Of a DNA stretch of 34,651 bases, positions 7,115-15,234 are shown piece by piece. The notes below the pieces were generated by a model. That model did no database searches. It had not been told where the DNA came from and saw only the letters and a program-made list of their open reading frames with translations. Source of the DNA: an uncultured Adlercreutzia sp. (GTDB lineage: Bacteria > Actinomycetota > Coriobacteriia > Coriobacteriales > Eggerthellaceae); NCBI GenBank assembly GCA_910589165.1, contig CAJUSP010000020.1:1-34651 (forward strand). Reading direction: 5' to 3'. The translations under genes were made by a program, and so were the position numbers. Numbering within the stretch: position 1 is the stretch's first letter; each line of letters starts with the position of its first letter.

Positions 7115-8767
7115 CTAGGCGCTCAGCGCGGCAGCGGCGGCGTTCGCAGCCCAGCGGCCGGAGACGCCGGCGGTGGAAATGGAGCCACAGTAGAAGTCGT
7201 ACATGAAACCGCCAGCGCAAGGGCAGGTAGCATACAGGCCGCGGATCGGCTTCTTGGAACCGTCGAGCACCTGGGCCTGATCGTTGATGGCCACACCGCC
7301 GAAGCAGACGAACACGGCGTTGCGGATGGGCAGCGCGTAGTACGGCGGGGTGGACAGCGCCACCGGCTCGTGGGCCACGCGCGGCACCTCAAGGTCGGCA
7401 CCGGTGCCGTTAGCGGCCGCCTCGTTGTACTCGGCGATGGTGCGCACGAGATTGCCCTTGTGCACCTTGTGGGTGGCAATGCCCGCCGCGTTCATATTGT
7501 CGGCCAGCTCCTCAACCGTGTTGCCCGTGTAGTAGGCGCCGCCCACCACGTCGGACGTGAGGATCTCGAGCTTTTCAGCCATGTCGGCCGTAGCGTCGCG
7601 GGTACCCAGCGCCAGGAACTCGTCCCATACCGTCTGATCGCAGATCATGTGAGCCGTAGCCAGGCGCTGCTCGTCCAGGAAACGCTCCCACACATGGCCC
7701 GAGCCCAGCTCGTCGCAGAATCGCTTGCCATCCAGGTTCACCAGGATGCCGTTCTGGGCCAGATTGTCCACAATGGTGCTGAACAGCCACCACTTGCCGC
7801 CCTCGGGCTCGTCGTTGTAGTCGCTGGCCTCCCAGGCCTCCACGTCGGCCATCCAGTTCTTGGCTGGCTGGGCGCATACCCACTCGCCGGCATGGCCCGC
7901 CATGTCGCCCTGCAGCGACGCACCGCACTCCAGCGCCATGCGCATGCCGGAACCAGTGAGGTAGGGGCTCGACATGTTGGCAGACATATAGGAATCGGGG
8001 CCGCCGAAGTAGCGCTGCTTCAGCTCCTCATCATTCTGGAAGCCGCCCGTGGCCAGGATGACTTGGGTGGTGCCGATGCGGATGGGGTTGCCGTCCTTGT
8101 CGGCCGCCAGCACGCCGATGACGTTGCCGTACTCGTCCTGCAGCACCTTCTTGACCTCGGTCTCGGTGAGCAGCTGGCCGCCGCGCTCTTCGTAAAGGGC
8201 GGAGAACTGGCGGAAGAAGTTGACCGGGCCGGTGGGGCCCTCGTTACCTTCCTCGTCAATCATGTGGGCGCGCGGGGCGGAGTTGTCGTGGCCGTGGGAG
8301 TTGGCCTCGGCGGCCGAGGTCTTGCCTGCCTCGGTGATCTTCAGCGGCATGCCCATGTCGGCGAGCCAGTTCTGCAGGTCGGGCGTCTCCATAACCGACT
8401 TGGATCCAATGGAGTGCCCCACGCCCAGGCCCTGCGTGTAGGCGTTGTAGCTATCCTCGGTGGTGCCGGCGCTGCCCGCGTGCACCGTGCCGAAGGAGAA
8501 CGACGTGCTGCCGCCAATGTGACGGCTGATCTCCACGACGAGTACGTTCTGCACGCCGTTTTCCAGCGCCTGCACGCCGGCGCACATGCCGCCCATGCCC
8601 GCGCCCACAATAACGATGTCGGCCTCGCGATCCCAGCCGCCCTCGCCCGTCGCGGCAAGGTCAGTGGACTCGGCGTTGCTCGAGCAGCCGGCCAGCGCCG
8701 TCGCCCCCATGGCGCCCGCCGCCAGAATCGCGCCACTCTTAAGAATGTCCCTTCTCGAAAGTTCCAT
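7115..8767 (-). CDS. Tat-exported FAD-dependent fumarate-reductase-like oxidoreductase
   Basis: A 550-residue flavoprotein. The twin-arginine signal (SRRDILK, residues 4-10) ends in a lipobox-like LAGC (Cys28), so it is probably exported folded and lipid-anchored. The FAD dinucleotide-binding motif GAGMGG is at 55-60, and the C-terminal FAD segment is FGGVAINDQAQVLDGSKKPIRGLYAT. It belongs to the fumarate reductase/urocanate reductase/3-ketosteroid dehydrogenase flavoprotein superfamily. It has no N-terminal FMN-binding domain and no heme domain of its own, so it must take electrons from a partner, most likely the six-CxxCH lipoprotein encoded next. The C-terminal segment ATCPCAGGFMYDFYCG replaces the usual GE-x-GG motif. 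Substrate unknown. AAGGAGGAG precedes the ATG. Confidence 0.88.
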   Translation of the reverse strand: MELSRRDILKSGAILAAGAMGATALAGCSSNAESTDLAATGEGGWDREADIVIVGAGMGGMCAGVQALENGVQNVLVVEISRHIGGSTSFSFGTVHAGSAGTTEDSYNAYTQGLGVGHSIGSKSVMETPDLQNWLADMGMPLKITEAGKTSAAEANSHGHDNSAPRAHMIDEEGNEGPTGPVNFFRQFSALYEERGGQLLTETEVKKVLQDEYGNVIGVLAADKDGNPIRIGTTQVILATGGFQNDEELKQRYFGGPDSYMSANMSSPYLTGSGMRMALECGASLQGDMAGHAGEWVCAQPAKNWMADVEAWEASDYNDEPEGGKWWLFSTIVDNLAQNGILVNLDGKRFCDELGSGHVWERFLDEQRLATAHMICDQTVWDEFLALGTRDATADMAEKLEILTSDVVGGAYYTGNTVEELADNMNAAGIATHKVHKGNLVRTIAEYNEAAANGTGADLEVPRVAHEPVALSTPPYYALPIRNAVFVCFGGVAINDQAQVLDGSKKPIRGLYATCPCAGGFMYDFYCGSISTAGVSGRWAANAAAAALSA

Positions 8768-9107
8768 GGTCGCTCCTCCTTGTTAGTGATGTTGGAACCT
8801 TGCTCTCAGTGCCTTGTTGGCGACTCGAAAGATACGCGTGCCAACTTGGCGAAGCGTCACAACAAGCGGAGGGGTTTTCGATAACCCGTCACCCATGATG
8901 GATGGATTCTTGTCACCCAAAGTGGCGGAAACCCTGATAGCCAATGCTTTTACACGCTGTCAGCAAGAACTTCCAATCAGCAACCAACAGAACGTCGGCG
9001 CGACTTCGATAAGCTCAACTTATGCCTTTGCCAAACCATTCGAATTGCAGAGAGGGATTCCACAGGGTAATTTCTTACAGTTGGCGATATCCGAAAGGGT
9101 GAATAAC
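8768..9107. promoter_or_regulatory. Divergent control region, flavoprotein versus SDR operon
   Basis: This 340-bp region separates two divergent units and must hold both promoters. I see a direct repeat GTCACCCA at 8888-8895 and 8912-8919 (24 bp apart) and a short dyad GCCAACTTGGC at about 8830-8840. No near-consensus -35/-10 pair stands out. The forward frame is open from 8814 into the SDR gene, but this stretch lacks homology and a ribosome binding site, so I treat it as non-coding. Confidence 0.5.
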
Positions 9108-9941
9108 ATGAGCAAGAACGTGGTACTGTGGATGGGCGCGGGGCAGATTGGCATGGCCATTGCGCGACGCATCGGATACGGCAAGAAGATCATCGTTGGC
9201 GACAAGAACCCCGCAAACGCCGAGGCCATCGCGAAGGTCATGACCGACGCGGGCTTCGATTGCGAGTGGATGGAGGCGGATCTTTCCAACCGCGAATCCA
9301 TCAAGACCTTCATCGCCAAAGGCCAGGAATTCGGCCCCATCGAGTTCCTCATCAACGGCGCCGGCGTCTCCCCCAGCCAGGCGCCCATCGAGACCATTCT
9401 TGCCGTGGACCTTTACGGCACCGCCGTGCTCCTAGAGGAAGTAGGCAAGGTCATCATGGAGGGCGGCTCGGGCGTCACCATCTCCAGCCAATCCGGCAAG
9501 CGCATGCCGCAGCTGACCGCCGAAGAGGATCGCCTTCTGGCCACGACTCCCACCGAAGAGCTGTTGGCGCTGCCGATGCTGCAGCCCGGCGCCATTCGCG
9601 ACACCCTGCACGCCTACCAGATGGCCAAGCGTTGCAACGAGAAGCGCGTCATGGCCGAGGCGGTGAAGTGGGGCGAGCGCGGCGCGCGCGTGAACTCCAT
9701 CAGCCCCGGCATTATCGTCACGCCCCTGGCCATCGACGAGTTCAACGGCCCGCGCGGCGACTTCTACAAGAACATGTTCGCGAAGTGCCCCGCCGGACGC
9801 CCCGGCACCGCCGACGAGGTGGGCGCGCTTGCCGAGCTCATCATGGGCCCGCAGGGCGCCTTCATCACCGGCAGCGATTTCCTCATCGACGGCGGCGCCA
9901 CCGCCAGCTACTACTACGGCCCGCTGCAGCCTGAGGAATAG
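9108..9941 (+). CDS. Short-chain dehydrogenase/reductase (SDR)
   Basis: A 277-residue NAD(P)-dependent oxidoreductase. The nucleotide-binding motif GAGQIG (residues 10-15) departs from the classical TGxxxGIG. The rest is SDR-like: INGAGVS (the NAG-like motif), TISSQSG with the catalytic serine, Y170-Q-M-A-K174 (YxxxK), and NSISPGIIVTPLA followed by ITGSDFLIDGG. I chose the ATG at 9108 because AAAGGG lies 8 nt upstream and GxGxxG then starts at residue 10; a GTG at 9099 is an alternative. It is the first gene of a four-gene plus-strand operon with a cupin and two aldo/keto reductases. Substrate unknown. Confidence 0.9.
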   Translation: MSKNVVLWMGAGQIGMAIARRIGYGKKIIVGDKNPANAEAIAKVMTDAGFDCEWMEADLSNRESIKTFIAKGQEFGPIEFLINGAGVSPSQAPIETILAVDLYGTAVLLEEVGKVIMEGGSGVTISSQSGKRMPQLTAEEDRLLATTPTEELLALPMLQPGAIRDTLHAYQMAKRCNEKRVMAEAVKWGERGARVNSISPGIIVTPLAIDEFNGPRGDFYKNMFAKCPAGRPGTADEVGALAELIMGPQGAFITGSDFLIDGGATASYYYGPLQPEE

Positions 9942-9976
9942 TCGACGAACGCTGTCCCTTTGAGAAAGGCTTAACC

Positions 9977-10399
9977 ATGAACCTGTCGGAATACGAGAAA
10001 ACCATCTTCTTCCCCATCGGCGAGCCGAACGACAGCTTCGCCCAGTACTTCATCGGCCAGAGCTATCTGGCGCCTGTCTCCACCGAGCAGGTACCGTTCT
10101 TCAACGTCACCTTCGAGCCGGGCTGCCGCAACAACTGGCACATCCACCACGCAACAGAAGGCGGCGGCCAGATGCTCGTGTGCGTGGGCGGTCGCGGCTG
10201 GTACCAGGAATGGGGCAAGCCCGCCCAGCAGATGCTCCCTGGGGATGTCGTGCACATTCCGGCGAACGTGAAGCACTGGCATGGGGCCGCAGCCGAGAGC
10301 TGGTTCTCGCACCTGGCCTTCGAGGTGCCAGGCACAGACACATCGAACGAATGGCTGGAGCCCGTAGACGACGAGCAATACAACGCTCTCGAGGCGTAG
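9977..10399 (+). CDS. Small cupin-domain protein
   Basis: A 140-residue single-domain cupin. Motif 1 is NNWHIHHATEGGGQMLVCVGG, where the two histidines and the Gln would be metal ligands (the usual Glu position is shifted or replaced). Motif 2 is LPGDVVHIPANVKHWHGA with the last conserved His. It resembles cupins related to carboxymuconolactone decarboxylases. Possible roles are isomerase, decarboxylase or substrate binding; none can be chosen from the sequence. GAAAGG precedes the ATG, and it sits 35 bp after the SDR gene in the same operon. Confidence 0.87.
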   Translation: MNLSEYEKTIFFPIGEPNDSFAQYFIGQSYLAPVSTEQVPFFNVTFEPGCRNNWHIHHATEGGGQMLVCVGGRGWYQEWGKPAQQMLPGDVVHIPANVKHWHGAAAESWFSHLAFEVPGTDTSNEWLEPVDDEQYNALEA

Positions 10400-10411
10400 A
10401 GGGGAGACACG

Positions 10412-11524
10412 ATGGCGCTATTTGGAGGAAACGGACTCTTCGGGTTTGGGTGCATGCGGCTTCCCATGGACGGGGGTGCCGTCGATCTGGCTGAGACGAA
10501 CCGCATGATCGACGCGTTCATGGATGCCGGGTTCAACTACTTCGACACGGCCCACGGATACCTGGGCGGCAAGAGCGAGCGAGCTCTTCGCGATACGCTC
10601 GTGGCCCGCTACCCGCGCGAGAGCTACGTGCTCGTGAACAAGCTGACGAGCGCGCACTGGGAGAAGGAGGCCGATATTCGCCCGCTGCTGGAAGCCGAGC
10701 TTGAGATCTGCGGCGTGGAATACTTCGACGCGTTGCTCATGCATGCCCAAAACGCCGAGTTCTACGTGAAGTACAAGCGTGAGCGCGCCTATGATATAGG
10801 CCGCGAATTCGTGGCCGAGGGGAAAGCGAAGCACTTCGGCATCTCCTTCCACGGGAAGGCCGACGTGCTAGATCTCATCCTGACCGAGCAGCCCGGCATC
10901 GAGGCGGTGCAGCTGCAGTTCAACTACATGGACTATGACGACAAAGGCGTGGAAGGGCGTGCTTGCTACGAGGTATGCGAGAAGCACGGCGTCCCGGTCA
11001 TCGTCATGGAACCGCTTCGCGGCGGCAACCTCGTCAACCTGCCTCCCGAGGCGATGGAAGCGGTGCAGGCGCTACCCGGCGACGTGACGCCCGCGCAGTT
11101 GGCGCTTCGCTGGTGCGCCCAGTTCCCCAACGTGAAGATGATCCTCTCAGGCGTGCCCGACCTCGCGCAGATGGAGGACAACACAGCAACGCTTGCAGAC
11201 CCGAAGCCGCTGACGCCAGAAGAGGACGCCGCCATCGATGAGGTTTGCAAGGTGTTCCGCTCCATGGACCTCATCGGCTGCACGGGATGCGGGTACTGCC
11301 TGGCCGGATGCCCCGAGAACATAGCCATACCGGACCTGTTCTCCGTCATGAACTCCTATACCATGTTCAAGAATTGGAACAGCGACTGGTACTACATGGT
11401 CTACACTCAAGGACTCGGCAAAGCGGGAGATTGCATCGCCTGCGGATCGTGCGAGACCCAGTGTCCACAGAGCCTTCCGATCATCGACTTGATGGAAAAG
11501 GTGTCGGACCAGTTCGATAAATAG
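10412..11524 (+). CDS. Aldo/keto reductase with C-terminal 2[4Fe-4S] domain
   Basis: A 370-residue protein. Residues 1-270 are an AKR TIM barrel with a complete catalytic tetrad: D45 and Y50 in FDTAHGY, K77 in VNKL and H111 in LMHAQN. The C-terminal ferredoxin-like domain has Cys 290/293/296/300 (CTGCGYCLAGCP) and 341/344/347/351 (CIACGSCETQCP). This ferredoxin-AKR architecture is common in anaerobes and suggests coupling of carbonyl reduction or oxidation to low-potential electron carriers. It begins 12 bp after the cupin gene, with GGGGAGA as ribosome binding site. Confidence 0.92.
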   Translation: MALFGGNGLFGFGCMRLPMDGGAVDLAETNRMIDAFMDAGFNYFDTAHGYLGGKSERALRDTLVARYPRESYVLVNKLTSAHWEKEADIRPLLEAELEICGVEYFDALLMHAQNAEFYVKYKRERAYDIGREFVAEGKAKHFGISFHGKADVLDLILTEQPGIEAVQLQFNYMDYDDKGVEGRACYEVCEKHGVPVIVMEPLRGGNLVNLPPEAMEAVQALPGDVTPAQLALRWCAQFPNVKMILSGVPDLAQMEDNTATLADPKPLTPEEDAAIDEVCKVFRSMDLIGCTGCGYCLAGCPENIAIPDLFSVMNSYTMFKNWNSDWYYMVYTQGLGKAGDCIACGSCETQCPQSLPIIDLMEKVSDQFDK

Positions 11525-11562
11525 GGAAACCGCGCAACGGTAAGCTATCGGAGGTCTAGGAA

Positions 11563-12660
11563 ATGGAATACCGCACCCTGCCACATGGTGGCGACAAGAT
11601 CAGCGTCATCGGACTCGGGATGGGCTCGATCCATAACGCGGGCACTGCCGAGGCGGAGCGCATCGTGCGCGCCGCCCTTGACGCCGGCATCAACTACTTT
11701 GACTTCGTGCCGAGCAAAGTCGTCGCTTTCGAAGGCTATGCCCGGGCGCTCAAGGGCCAGCGCGACCGCGCCATGCTGCAGGTGCATATCGGCGCCGACT
11801 ACTCCCGCGGCGAATACGGGTGGACCACCGACCCGAAGAAGTCCATCGCTGAGTTCGAGGCGCGCTTGGCCCTGCTCGGCACCGACTATGCCGACTTCGG
11901 CTTCATCCACTGCATCGACGAGAACGCCGATTTCGACAAGGTGATGAACGGCCCCGTTTGGGAATGGGCTCAGCGCCGCCACGACGAGGGCGTCATTCGC
12001 CACCTGGGCTTCAGCACCCACAGCGTCTCCATCGCGCGCCGCTTCCTGGCCACCGGGAAGATGGACATGGGTATGTTCTCCATGAACCCCATGTACGACT
12101 ACACCGACGAATCCGCCTACGGAAAGGGCGAAGTGGCCGACCGCGCCGACCTATACCGCGAGTTCGAGGCGGCAGGTGTGGGCATCTCGGTGATGAAGAC
12201 CTTCGCCGGAGGTCAGCTGCTCGACGGGAGAGAATCCCCCTTCGGCCATGCCCTCACGCCAGCTCAGTGCCTGCAGTATGTGCTGGACAAGCCCGGTGTG
12301 ATTACCGCGCTGCCCGGTGTTCGCTCCATGGCCGATCTAGAGGATGCCATCCGCTTCTGTGACCTGACGCCTGAGGAGCGCGATTATTCCATCCTGGGCA
12401 CGTTCTCCCAAACTGACACACGGGGCCGCTGCGTCTATTGCAACCACTGTCAGCCGTGCCCCGAGGGCATTTCCATCGGACTCGTGAACAAGTACTACGA
12501 CCTGGCCTGCATCGGCGACGACATGGCGGCGAATCATTACCGTGAGTTGGAGCGCCACGCCTCCGACTGCATCCACTGCGGCCACTGCGACAAGCGCTGC
12601 CCCTTCGGCGTCCCCCAAAGCGCCCGCATGGCCGAAATCGCCAAGTACTTCGAGCGGTAA
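11563..12660 (+). CDS. Ferredoxin-type aldo/keto reductase paralogue with degenerate active site
   Basis: A 365-residue paralogue of the preceding gene. Iron-sulfur cysteines are intact: 290/293/296/299 (CVYCNHCQPCP) and 336/339/342/346 (CIHCGHCDKRCP). The AKR active site is not. Asp47 and His116 remain, but the catalytic Tyr position is Lys52 (FDFVPSK instead of FDTAHGY), and the Lys position aligns with His75 (LQVHIG instead of LVNKLT). It may therefore act as a non-canonical enzyme, an electron-transfer subunit or a partner of the upstream AKR. GGAGG precedes the ATG. It is the last gene of the SDR operon; no clear intrinsic terminator follows. Confidence 0.9.
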   Translation: MEYRTLPHGGDKISVIGLGMGSIHNAGTAEAERIVRAALDAGINYFDFVPSKVVAFEGYARALKGQRDRAMLQVHIGADYSRGEYGWTTDPKKSIAEFEARLALLGTDYADFGFIHCIDENADFDKVMNGPVWEWAQRRHDEGVIRHLGFSTHSVSIARRFLATGKMDMGMFSMNPMYDYTDESAYGKGEVADRADLYREFEAAGVGISVMKTFAGGQLLDGRESPFGHALTPAQCLQYVLDKPGVITALPGVRSMADLEDAIRFCDLTPEERDYSILGTFSQTDTRGRCVYCNHCQPCPEGISIGLVNKYYDLACIGDDMAANHYRELERHASDCIHCGHCDKRCPFGVPQSARMAEIAKYFER

Positions 12661-12749
12661 CGCTCAGGGTGAGACTCGATCTCACGCACGGGAAAAGAGG
12701 CGATCCTCTATACTTCGCTTGGAACAACACGCGAGCGAGAGGACGAAGC

Positions 12750-13223
12750 ATGTCACTAGAGAGAGCGAAGGAGCACCTGGCACAGTTCGGGCGGGCGGAC
12801 GACATCATGGAGTTCGACACGTCGAGCGCCACGGTGGAGCTGGCGGCCCAGGCCGTGGGATGCGAGCCGGCGCGCATTGCGAAGACGCTCTCGTTCGCCG
12901 TGGGCGACCGCGTGGCGCTTGTGGTATGTGCCGGCGACGCGCGCGTGGCGAACCCCAAGTTCAAAGAACAGTTCCACACGAAGCCCAAGATGCTGAAAGC
13001 AGAAGAGGCTGAGGAGCGCATCGGTCACGCAGTCGGCGGCGTGTGCCCCTTCGGCGTAAACGACGATTGCGACGTGTACCTGGACGAAACGCTCCGCCGC
13101 TTCGCTACCGTGTTCCCCGCCTGCGGCAGCTCTAACAGCGCCATCGAACTGACCCCAGATGAGCTAGAGCAACTGACCCTCGGCAGCACCTGGGTCGACG
13201 TCTGCAAGTTGCCGGAGGAGTAG
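12750..13223 (+). CDS. ybaK: YbaK/EbsC-family aminoacyl-tRNA deacylase
   Basis: A 157-residue single-domain YbaK/EbsC/ProX-like protein. The family signatures are CEPARIAKTLSF, NPKFKEQF with the conserved lysine, and GHAVGGVCPFGV. Such proteins hydrolyse mischarged tRNA (for example Cys-tRNA-Pro or Ala-tRNA-Pro); the substrate here is not fixed by the sequence. I chose the ATG at 12750 because GAGAGGA lies 6 nt upstream. A TATACT hexamer about 45 bp upstream (around 12708) may be its -10. A terminator shared with the convergent CPBP gene follows. Confidence 0.9.
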   Translation: MSLERAKEHLAQFGRADDIMEFDTSSATVELAAQAVGCEPARIAKTLSFAVGDRVALVVCAGDARVANPKFKEQFHTKPKMLKAEEAEERIGHAVGGVCPFGVNDDCDVYLDETLRRFATVFPACGSSNSAIELTPDELEQLTLGSTWVDVCKLPEE

Positions 13224-13232
13224 CGCGAAAGC

Positions 13233-13264
13233 CGTGCTTGGATACATCACTGCATCCAAGCACG
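13233..13264. terminator. Terminator between ybaK and the convergent CPBP gene
   Basis: CGTGCTTGGAT and ATCCAAGCACG form a perfect 11-bp stem around a 10-nt loop, followed on the plus strand by a T-rich tract (TTGCAATCTTTCTTT). It terminates the ybaK transcript and lies beyond the stop of the opposing gene. Confidence 0.75.
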
Positions 13265-13306
13265 TTGCAATCTTTCTTTGTCACCCTCCAACGAAGCGAT
13301 GATCGC

Positions 13307-14257
13307 TCAGGCCTCCGCCTTTCCCGAACGCTTAAGCGAGACCAAGCACGCCACTCCCACCACGATGAACCCAATGCCGCCGATGATGCCCGTGGGGGCC
13401 GGGCCGATGAACGGGTTGGAGATCACGGCGAACAGGGTGGGGGCGTTGCCGCAGCCGTTGAGCGCGCCGTGGGCGAACACCGCGGGCAAGCAGCTTTTCG
13501 CCCGCAACGTGAGCCAGCTGAAGAAGCTGCCCATGACCATGGTGAAGCAGCACATGGCAGCAATGCCAAGCACGGGCCAGCCGGGGTACGCCAGTCCGTA
13601 GTTGTGCCCCAGCACCGTGATGGGCGCGTGCCACAGGCCCCAGATGATTCCGCTCACCACTATCGTGAACGTCACGGAGCGCTTCTCCAGCATATGGGGC
13701 AGCAGGTACCCGCGCCAGCCCCACTCTTCGCCGAAACAGGTGAACACGTTAAGGGCAGGAGCGATAAGTATCAACGCCAACTGGGCGTAGGCCATAACAG
13801 CAATCTCGGAGTCGGGCAAAGCCGACTGCCCCGCTGCCGCCAGCTGGGCCTCCACCGTCTCCTTAAAGAGCGGCATCGAGGGATCGAAGCTGCCCGGGGT
13901 CACTAGGAAGTAAAGGGCGCCTCCCAAGGCCACCAGGATCATGGGGCCGAACCAACCGATGAGGTAGTACTTCCCCGTGCCCTTGAACCGCTTTGGCTTG
14001 ATCCACGCATTGCGGAAGCCCTCGCCCGTCAGCAGACGCGTCACCACCACGCCAATGGCCGGGAAAAACATACCCGCCCCCACGGCGAGCATGACTTCGA
14101 GTGAGCCCAGAGGATTGTCGCCTGCCATCAACGCCGGAAGCGCCTGCGGGTACACCACTGCAAACCAGAACCCCCAGGTGAGCACAAACGTGACAACGCA
14201 GTAGACCGCCACGCGATGGCTCGCGAGCTTCTTCCTAATTGCCGCCATGACCCTCAC
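13307..14257 (-). CDS. CPBP-family intramembrane metalloprotease
   Basis: A 316-residue polytopic membrane protein of the CPBP/CAAX (Abi) family. Motif 1 is FGEEWGWRGYLLPHML (EExxxR), motif 2 is GIIWGLWHAPIT with the metal- or proton-relay His, and motif 3 is FAHGALNG. The family cleaves or modifies membrane substrates; in bacteria members act in immunity or signalling. The start overlaps the end of the MerR gene by 23 bp, and an internal ATG (14248) is a second option. The overlap implies translational coupling with the membrane-bound MerR protein, so the two may form one signalling unit. Confidence 0.9.
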   Translation of the reverse strand: MRVMAAIRKKLASHRVAVYCVVTFVLTWGFWFAVVYPQALPALMAGDNPLGSLEVMLAVGAGMFFPAIGVVVTRLLTGEGFRNAWIKPKRFKGTGKYYLIGWFGPMILVALGGALYFLVTPGSFDPSMPLFKETVEAQLAAAGQSALPDSEIAVMAYAQLALILIAPALNVFTCFGEEWGWRGYLLPHMLEKRSVTFTIVVSGIIWGLWHAPITVLGHNYGLAYPGWPVLGIAAMCCFTMVMGSFFSWLTLRAKSCLPAVFAHGALNGCGNAPTLFAVISNPFIGPAPTGIIGGIGFIVVGVACLVSLKRSGKAEA

Positions 14258-15050
14258 CCGCCTTCACTTCGCACGCTCCGTGACAGGTGCCGGGCACGCA
14301 TTGGCCGGGCGCTATCTCGATGGGGTCGGCATGATAGTGCTCCACGCACCAATCCTTCTGATGGCAACAGGGACAGGTAAGCTTGCGCGTTCGCGGGGTA
14401 TGGTTCGACCAGAAGTAAGCGCCCAGCTTCGGACGGAAATCCGCTCCGCATGCCGGGCAAAGGTAGGTGGAGTGGGCGCTGTAATACCGCACTTCCCAGG
14501 CGCCAATCAGAGCTACCACCACCAACGCTACCGGGAAGGGCCACCATGGGCCCGTCATAATGCCCAGCACCAGCGTGCCGATCCAGGCCGCGTCCATGAA
14601 AACGCCGATGATGATCATGATGATCCACCAGCGGGTTCTCGCTTTCTCGTCGTTCATTCGCTTTACCATGGCAGGTTCGGTGGTAGCCATCAGCTTGCCG
14701 AAGTGCTCGAGGTCCGTGCGCGCCGTGTTCAGAACCTGCAGCCGCCGCGTGCTTTCGTCGATTTCGCGCTCAAGGCTTTCCGCCTGCTCGTCCAGCAGCA
14801 GCTTCAGCACGGCATCGCGGTTCGGGCTTTCCAGCACGCCCTTGATTTGTGCGAGCCGAAGCCCCAGCGCCTTCAGCATGAGAATGAAACGGAGCCGCTC
14901 GGCATCCTCCGCCGAGTAAAGGCGGCGGCCGCCTTCCGAATAGCTCGAAGGCGCCAGCAGCCCTTTGCCGTCGTAGTACTGCACCGTGCGCACCGTTGTG
15001 CCGCACGCCTCGGCCAGCTCTCCCGTTTGATACAAGTTGTTTTCAGCCAT
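14235..15050 (-). CDS. Membrane-anchored MerR-family regulator with zinc-ribbon tail
   Basis: A 271-residue protein. Residues 7-75 are a MerR HTH (YQTGELAEACGTTVRTVQYYDGKGLL), and about 80-118 a helical dimerisation arm. Two predicted membrane helices follow (about 141-163 and 170-187). The C-terminal part is cysteine-rich: C198-PA-C201 and C226-PC-C229 look like a zinc ribbon, with further cysteines at 251, 256 and 260. An activator tethered to the membrane with a metal- or redox-responsive tail is an unusual arrangement for MerR. AAGGAGG precedes the ATG. The stop lies inside the start of the CPBP protease gene. Confidence 0.9.
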   Translation of the reverse strand: MAENNLYQTGELAEACGTTVRTVQYYDGKGLLAPSSYSEGGRRLYSAEDAERLRFILMLKALGLRLAQIKGVLESPNRDAVLKLLLDEQAESLEREIDESTRRLQVLNTARTDLEHFGKLMATTEPAMVKRMNDEKARTRWWIIMIIIGVFMDAAWIGTLVLGIMTGPWWPFPVALVVVALIGAWEVRYYSAHSTYLCPACGADFRPKLGAYFWSNHTPRTRKLTCPCCHQKDWCVEHYHADPIEIAPGQCVPGTCHGACEVKAGEGHGGN

Positions 15051-15071
15051 GGTTTCACCTCCTTGAAGGCC

Positions 15072-15102
15072 GTTCTACAACGCGACGTCGCGTCACAAGC
15101 AA
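15072..15102 (-). promoter_or_regulatory. MerR-type promoter with 19-bp spacer and dyad
   Basis: On the minus strand, TTGCTT (15102-15097) and TAGAAC (15077-15072) are separated by 19 bp. The spacer contains the 14-bp perfect palindrome ACGCGACGTCGCGT (15080-15093). A long spacer holding an operator dyad is the diagnostic layout of MerR-controlled promoters. The MerR start codon is about 20 bp downstream, so this is probably the autoregulated promoter of the MerR-CPBP pair. Confidence 0.55.
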
Positions 15103-15147
15103 GCATTTTCGCGGATGAATTCGGGGATATTCTACGTTACGTCGCGG

Positions 15148-15214
15148 AATGAGGCGGCCAACCGCCTGACTTGTCATGCCCCATGAGACAAGTCAGGCGG
15201 TTGGCCGTCTCATT
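15148..15214 (-). terminator. 28-bp inverted repeat downstream of the hydrolase gene
   Basis: Arms 15148-15175 and 15187-15214 are complementary over 28 bp, with one G-T wobble, around an 11-nt loop. It begins 20 bp past the hydrolase stop codon, so it probably ends that transcript. There is no following T-run on the minus strand, and the stem is much longer than a typical terminator, so another role is possible. Confidence 0.55.
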
Positions 15215-15234
15215 GCTGGCCGCTTGCTGCAAAG

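Noticed and set aside
6389..8884. An 831-codon open frame opposite the cytochrome and flavoprotein genes
   Set aside because: It spans two well-supported genes and their intergenic region on the other strand, with an Arg/Gly/His/Val-rich translation and no recognisable family.
8814..9107. An in-frame upstream extension of the SDR gene
   Set aside because: The extra 98 residues have no homology or ribosome binding site and would move the nucleotide-binding motif far from the N-terminus.
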